Of a stretch of 64,000 nt of DNA, positions 60,302 to 64,000 are shown piece by piece. The notes below the pieces were generated by a model that ran no database searches, was not told where the DNA came from, and saw nothing but the letters and a program-made list of their open reading frames with translations. The stretch's first letter is position 1; each line of letters opens with the position of its first letter. Source of the stretch: a bacterium YEK0313 (GTDB taxonomy: Bacteria > Pseudomonadota > Alphaproteobacteria > Rhizobiales > Phreatobacteraceae); contig CCMO02000001.1 in the NCBI GenBank assembly GCA_000751295.2, forward strand, positions 1,289,501 to 1,353,500. Direction: 5' to 3'. The position numbers and the translations under genes were made by a program.

Positions 60302-61567
60302 ATGCACCACTTCGCCTACCGGGCCGGCGTCATGCACGCCGAGGATGTCGCGCTCGACCGGATCGCCGGCGAGGTGGGCACGCCGTTCTATTGCTATGCG
60401 ACCGCGACGCTGGAGCGGCACTACCGGGTGTTCTCCGAGGCCTTTGCCGGGCTCGACACGCTCGTCTGCTATGCGATGAAGGCCAATTCCAACCAGGCGG
60501 TGATCAAGACCCTGGCCCGCCTCGGCGCCGGCATGGACGTGGTCTCGGGTGGCGAGCTGAAGCGCGCCCTGGCGGCCGGCGTGCCGGGCGAGCGCATCAT
60601 GTTCTCCGGCGTCGGCAAGACGCGCGAGGAGCACCGGGCGGCGCTCGAGGCCAACGTCTTCTGCATCAATGTCGAGAGCGAGCCGGAAGTGCTCCAGCTC
60701 TCCGAGGTGGCGACCGCGCTCGGCGCGACCGCCCATATCTCATTCCGCGTCAACCCCGATGTCGATGCCCGCACCCACGCCAAGATCTCGACGGGCAAGA
60801 GCGACAACAAGTTCGGCATTCCGATCTCGACCGCGCGCGAGGTCTATGCCCGCACCGCCAAGCTGCCCGGCATTCACATTGCCGGCATCGACATGCATAT
60901 CGGCTCGCAGATCACCGAGCTCGCGCCCTTCGACGACGCCTTCGCCCTGCTCACCGATTTCGTCGGCCAGCTGCGCGCCGACGGGCATCGCATCGACCAT
61001 GTCGATGTCGGCGGCGGCCTCGGCATTCCCTACAAGGACGACAACGAGCCGCCGCCGGACCCGGCCCGCTATGCCGAGGTCGTCAAGCGCCACACGGCGG
61101 GCCTCGGCGCCAAGGTGATCTTCGAGCCGGGCCGGATGATCGTCGGCAATGCCGGTGTGCTGGTCACCCGCGTCATCTATGTGAAGCAGGGCGAGAACCG
61201 CACCTTCGTGGTGGTGGACGCGGCGATGAACGACCTGATCCGCCCGACGCTCTACGACGCCTATCACGAGATCAAGCCGGTGCGGGAAGCCGCCGCCGGC
61301 GCGCCGCGCGCCAAGGTCGACGTGGTCGGCCCGGTCTGCGAGAGCGGCGACTTCCTGGCGCTCGACCGCAAGCTGACCGCGGTGAAGCCGGGCGATCTCC
61401 TGGCGGTGATGTCGGCCGGCGCCTATGGCGCGGTGCAGTCCGGCACCTACAATACCCGCGCCCTGTCTCCCGAAGTGCTGGTCGCCGGCGCCGACTGGGC
61501 CGTCGTCAGGCCGCGCGTCTCGGCCGAGGAGATCATCGCGCTCGACCGCCTGCCCGGCTGGCTGTGA
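60302..61567 (+). CDS. lysA: Diaminopimelate decarboxylase
   Basis: 421 residues of a fold-III PLP enzyme. The PLP Lys is K60 in VCYAMKANSN; then DVVSGGELKRALAAGV, HISFRVNPDVDARTHAKISTGKSDNKFGI, GIDMHIGSQI, DVGGGLGIPY, FEPGRMIVGNAG and the active-site Cys in GPVCESGDFLA. It makes lysine from meso-diaminopimelate, the last step of lysine synthesis. It probably shares a transcript with the lipoprotein gene. Confidence 0.98.
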   Translation: MHHFAYRAGVMHAEDVALDRIAGEVGTPFYCYATATLERHYRVFSEAFAGLDTLVCYAMKANSNQAVIKTLARLGAGMDVVSGGELKRALAAGVPGERIMFSGVGKTREEHRAALEANVFCINVESEPEVLQLSEVATALGATAHISFRVNPDVDARTHAKISTGKSDNKFGIPISTAREVYARTAKLPGIHIAGIDMHIGSQITELAPFDDAFALLTDFVGQLRADGHRIDHVDVGGGLGIPYKDDNEPPPDPARYAEVVKRHTAGLGAKVIFEPGRMIVGNAGVLVTRVIYVKQGENRTFVVVDAAMNDLIRPTLYDAYHEIKPVREAAAGAPRAKVDVVGPVCESGDFLALDRKLTAVKPGDLLAVMSAGAYGAVQSGTYNTRALSPEVLVAGADWAVVRPRVSAEEIIALDRLPGWL

Positions 61568-61660
61568 GCCGATTGCCGACAGGACATTGCCAAACGGCGG
61601 ATTGACCTCGCGACCCAAAAAGGCGTTGAACGGGGCATTTCGCAGTTGCGAGGTGCCGCC

Positions 61661-62332
61661 ATGCTACCGACCCGTTTGATCGACGGCTACGCCGCCTTCC
61701 TGGACGGCCGTTTCCCGCGCGAGTCCGAACGATACGAGAAGCTCGCCAAGGACGGCCAGCATCCGCAGACCATGGTGATCGGCTGCTGCGACAGCCGCGT
61801 CTCGCCCGAGGTCATCTTCGACGTCGGCCCGGGCGAGCTCTTCGTGGTGCGCAACGTCGCCAATCTGGTGCCGCCCTACGCGCCCGACGAGAACTATCAC
61901 GGCACCTCGGCCGCGCTCGAATTCGCCGTGATGGCGTTGCGCGTCACCGACATCGTCGTGCTCGGCCATGGCCGCTGCGGCGGCATCCGCGCCGCCGTCG
62001 CCGAGGATGCCGAGCCACTCTCGCCGGGTGACTTCATCGGCAAGTGGATGGGCATGATCGCTCCGGCCATCACCGAGGCCGGGCCGCGCGGCAGCCTCTC
62101 CATGGACGATTACCTGAGGAAGCTCGAACACGCCTCGGTCGCGACCTCGCTGAAGAACCTGCGCACCTTCCCCTGCGTCCGGATCCTGGAGGAACGCGGC
62201 AAGCTGAAGCTGCACGGCGCCTTTTTCGGCGTCGCCACCGGCGTGCTCAGCGTGCTCGACGAGGAAACGGGCGTGTTCTCGCCGGCCCTCGACCGTCCGG
62301 GCCGCGTTTTCGATTGCGCACCGGTCGCCTGA
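61661..62332 (+). CDS. Beta-class carbonic anhydrase
   Basis: 223 residues. Zinc ligands are Cys42 in IGCCDSRVSPE, with the D44/R46 dyad, and H103/C106 in LGHGRCGGIRA. The ENYHGTSAALEFAV helix is typical. It interconverts CO2 and bicarbonate in the cytosol. The ATG at 61661 follows GAGG. It is a plausible bicarbonate source for AccA-linked carboxylation, as in any cell. Confidence 0.95.
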   Translation: MLPTRLIDGYAAFLDGRFPRESERYEKLAKDGQHPQTMVIGCCDSRVSPEVIFDVGPGELFVVRNVANLVPPYAPDENYHGTSAALEFAVMALRVTDIVVLGHGRCGGIRAAVAEDAEPLSPGDFIGKWMGMIAPAITEAGPRGSLSMDDYLRKLEHASVATSLKNLRTFPCVRILEERGKLKLHGAFFGVATGVLSVLDEETGVFSPALDRPGRVFDCAPVA

Positions 62333-62430
62333 CCGGCCGCGTATTCGTCTCAGGCCGCAGCGCTGCCCGCCGATGAGACAGCCTCGAACCACGGCCACCT
62401 TTCGTGCGGAGCGCGTCGGCGCGGATGAAG

Positions 62431-62458
62431 CAAAAACGGCGGGCCCGTGGCCCGCCGT
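62431..62458 (-). terminator. Intrinsic terminator after asd
   Basis: ACGGCGGGCC and GGCCCGCCGT form a perfect 10-bp stem (3-nt loop), followed on the minus strand by TTTTT and then GC. It lies about 40 bp past the asd stop. Confidence 0.85.
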
Positions 62459-62500
62459 TCGCCGATGGCACGAAAGTGAGCCTCAGGCTCAGGCTCAGGC

Positions 62501-63538
62501 TCAGGCCGCGGCCCTGGCCTTCGGCTGGATCAGCTTGCGGTTGACCAGCACCTCGGCGATCTGCACCGCGTTCAGCGCCGCGCCCTTGCGCAGATTGTCC
62601 GAGACGCACCAGAAGGCGAGGCCGTTCTCGACGGTCGCGTCCTCGCGGATGCGCGAAATATAGGTCGCGTCCTCGCCGGCCGCCTCGATCGGGGTCGTGT
62701 AGCCGCCGGCCTCGCGCTTGTCGTCGACCAGGATGCCCGGGGCCGCGCGCAGGATCTCGCGCGCCTCGTCGGCCGTCACCGGCTGCTCGCATTCGATGTT
62801 GACGGCTTCGGAATGGCCGATGAAGACCGGCACGCGCACACAGGTCGCGGTCAGCTTGATCTTGGGGTCGAGGATCTTCTTGGTCTCGACCGTCATCTTC
62901 CACTCTTCCTTGGTGAACCCGTCCTCCATGAAGACGTCGATATGCGGGATCACGTTGAAGGCGATGCGCTTCGAGAACTTCTGGACCTCGGGCTCCTTCA
63001 GCGAATAGAGCCCCTTGGTCTGGCGATCGAGCTCGTCCATGCCTTCCTTGCCGGCGCCCGACACCGACTGATAGGTCGAGACGACCACACGCTTGATGCC
63101 GAAGCGGTCGTGCAGCGGCTTCAGCGCCACCACGAGCTGGGCCGTCGAGCAGTTCGGGTTGGCGATAATGTTGCGCTTGGTGAAGCCGGCGACGGCATCG
63201 GCATTCACTTCCGGAACGACCAGCGGCACGTCGGAATCGTAGCGGAACGCCGAGGAATTATCGATGACGACGCAGCCCTGCGCTCCGATCCTGGGCGACC
63301 ATTCCTTCGACACCGAGCCGCCGGCCGACATCAGGCAGATGTCCGTGTCGGAAAAGTCGTAGTTCTCCAGCGCCCTGACCTTCAGCGTCTTGTCGCCGAA
63401 GGACACTTCCTGGCCGACCGAGCGGCGCGAGGCGAGCGGCACGACCTCGGAAACCGGGAAGCCGCGCTCCTCGAGGATGGCAAGCATTTCGCGGCCCACA
63501 TTGCCCGTGGCACCGACGACGGCGACCTTGTAACCCAT
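62501..63538 (-). CDS. asd: Aspartate-semialdehyde dehydrogenase
   Basis: 345 residues. The NADP loop is VAVVGATGNVGREML; the catalytic Cys130 lies in IANPNCSTAQLV; then VSTYQSVSGAGKEGMDEL, NVIPHIDVFMEDGFTKEEWKM, TCVRVPVFIGHSEAVNIE and GLAFWCVSDNLRKGAALNAVQIAE. It reduces aspartyl phosphate to aspartate semialdehyde for lysine, threonine, methionine and cell-wall diaminopimelate. Its 3' neighbour lysA serves the same pathway further down. Confidence 0.97.
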   Translation of the reverse strand: MGYKVAVVGATGNVGREMLAILEERGFPVSEVVPLASRRSVGQEVSFGDKTLKVRALENYDFSDTDICLMSAGGSVSKEWSPRIGAQGCVVIDNSSAFRYDSDVPLVVPEVNADAVAGFTKRNIIANPNCSTAQLVVALKPLHDRFGIKRVVVSTYQSVSGAGKEGMDELDRQTKGLYSLKEPEVQKFSKRIAFNVIPHIDVFMEDGFTKEEWKMTVETKKILDPKIKLTATCVRVPVFIGHSEAVNIECEQPVTADEAREILRAAPGILVDDKREAGGYTTPIEAAGEDATYISRIREDATVENGLAFWCVSDNLRKGAALNAVQIAEVLVNRKLIQPKARAAA

Positions 63539-64000
63539 GATTTAAGCCCTTGAGTTTGAACTCTCCCCCAGGACCGGAACCCAGTTTTGCCTCGGGGTTC
63601 CGTTACGCCCATCTCCCCCGTCGGGGGAGCACCCGGAAGCGAGGACTAAGCGTCAGCCTGCCGTGCCGCTTTTGGCGGCCGGCGTGGTTTTCGTGCGTTT
63701 CGTCGTTGCAGCGAAAGCCATTGGCGATAAGGGGTCCTCGGCGGAAGCGCCGTAAGGCACGTCTCAAACATCAGGCGCGGTAAAAAGTCAATGCGAATGA
63801 CGCGGCAAGGACTCAAAGCAGCCATAAGGCCCGCCGGCAGGCGCGAAATCGCACGAATGCCGCGGCCACGCCAAAGAGCCGCATGCCCCGCCGCATATTC
63901 GCCGGAAAACCCGTGTCATCACAGCGCCCCGGCCATAGCCCGCGCGACAAATCCGGGTTAGTGCCTAGTCCCTCGATGCCGCGCGCCGGGATCGTGCATG
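63539..64000. other. Upstream region of asd, no gene seen
   Basis: 462 bases without a convincing gene. It contains a perfect CTCCCCC-GTC-GGGGGAG hairpin (63613-63629) that would lie in the asd leader, and a TTGACT box on the minus strand near 63790 that may be part of an asd promoter. Too little is clear to name a riboswitch. Confidence 0.4.

Noticed and set aside
63613..63629. Riboswitch in the asd leader
   Set aside because: A single short C/G hairpin without any known aptamer core is insufficient; no lysine riboswitch features were seen.

Overview
The window is GC-rich chromosomal DNA from an alphaproteobacterium, most likely Hyphomicrobiales (Rhizobiales). The signs are high third-position GC, a ~1,610-residue NAD-dependent glutamate dehydrogenase, a DUF2794 protein, an FdxA-CarD pair next to an RpoH-type sigma factor, and a small lipoprotein in front of lysA. 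Genus cannot be settled from the sequence alone.

Left part (1-4185): a MarR-type regulator (cut by the edge), a flavodoxin-fold quinone reductase, an FAD-linked oxidase paired with a CodA-like amidohydrolase, and tRNA-Gly(GCC). Then comes the most notable element, a complete type II-C CRISPR-Cas locus (about 4.5-17.5 kb). Its array has 113 full repeats and 112 spacers (5187-12635). The cas2, cas1 and cas9 genes are read leftward from 17214 as one tightly overlapping operon, and a tracrRNA gene lies divergently upstream of cas9 (17434-17511) with a near-complete anti-repeat and a strong terminator. The anti-repeat fixes array transcription as left to right, so array and cas operon converge on a perfect 13-bp hairpin (12643-12675). 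The array holds an exactly duplicated spacer, two pairs of related spacers and one 23-nt truncated repeat. A lone 28/36-identical degenerate repeat (or second anti-repeat) lies about 600 bp left of the array.

Middle part (17.8-40.6 kb): mostly housekeeping or conserved genes. These include an ABC exporter-like protein whose ATPase appears to lack the catalytic Glu and switch His, an AEC permease, a single-domain response regulator, a class I amidotransferase, thpR, a lipoprotein L,D-transpeptidase with a disrupted 3' frame, accA, xerD, xth, etfBA, a 3-hydroxyacyl-CoA dehydrogenase, the large glutamate dehydrogenase, an AhpD-like protein, a LON-domain protein and a Trm112-like protein.

40.9-51.7 kb is a compact catabolic island: MmgE/PrpD, two MaoC hydratases, an acyl-CoA dehydrogenase, a CaiB/BaiF CoA-transferase, an HpcH/CitE lyase, a three-gene TRAP transporter, an IclR regulator and an MFS carrier. 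Together they look like uptake, CoA activation, oxidation, hydration and retro-aldol cleavage of a small branched dicarboxylate.

Right part (51.8-64 kb): an ArsR regulator with a palindromic operator and an SRPBCC-SnoaL fusion, an RpoH-like sigma factor, carD, fdxA, htpX, a chemoreceptor, rsmB, lptM-lysA, a beta carbonic anhydrase and asd.
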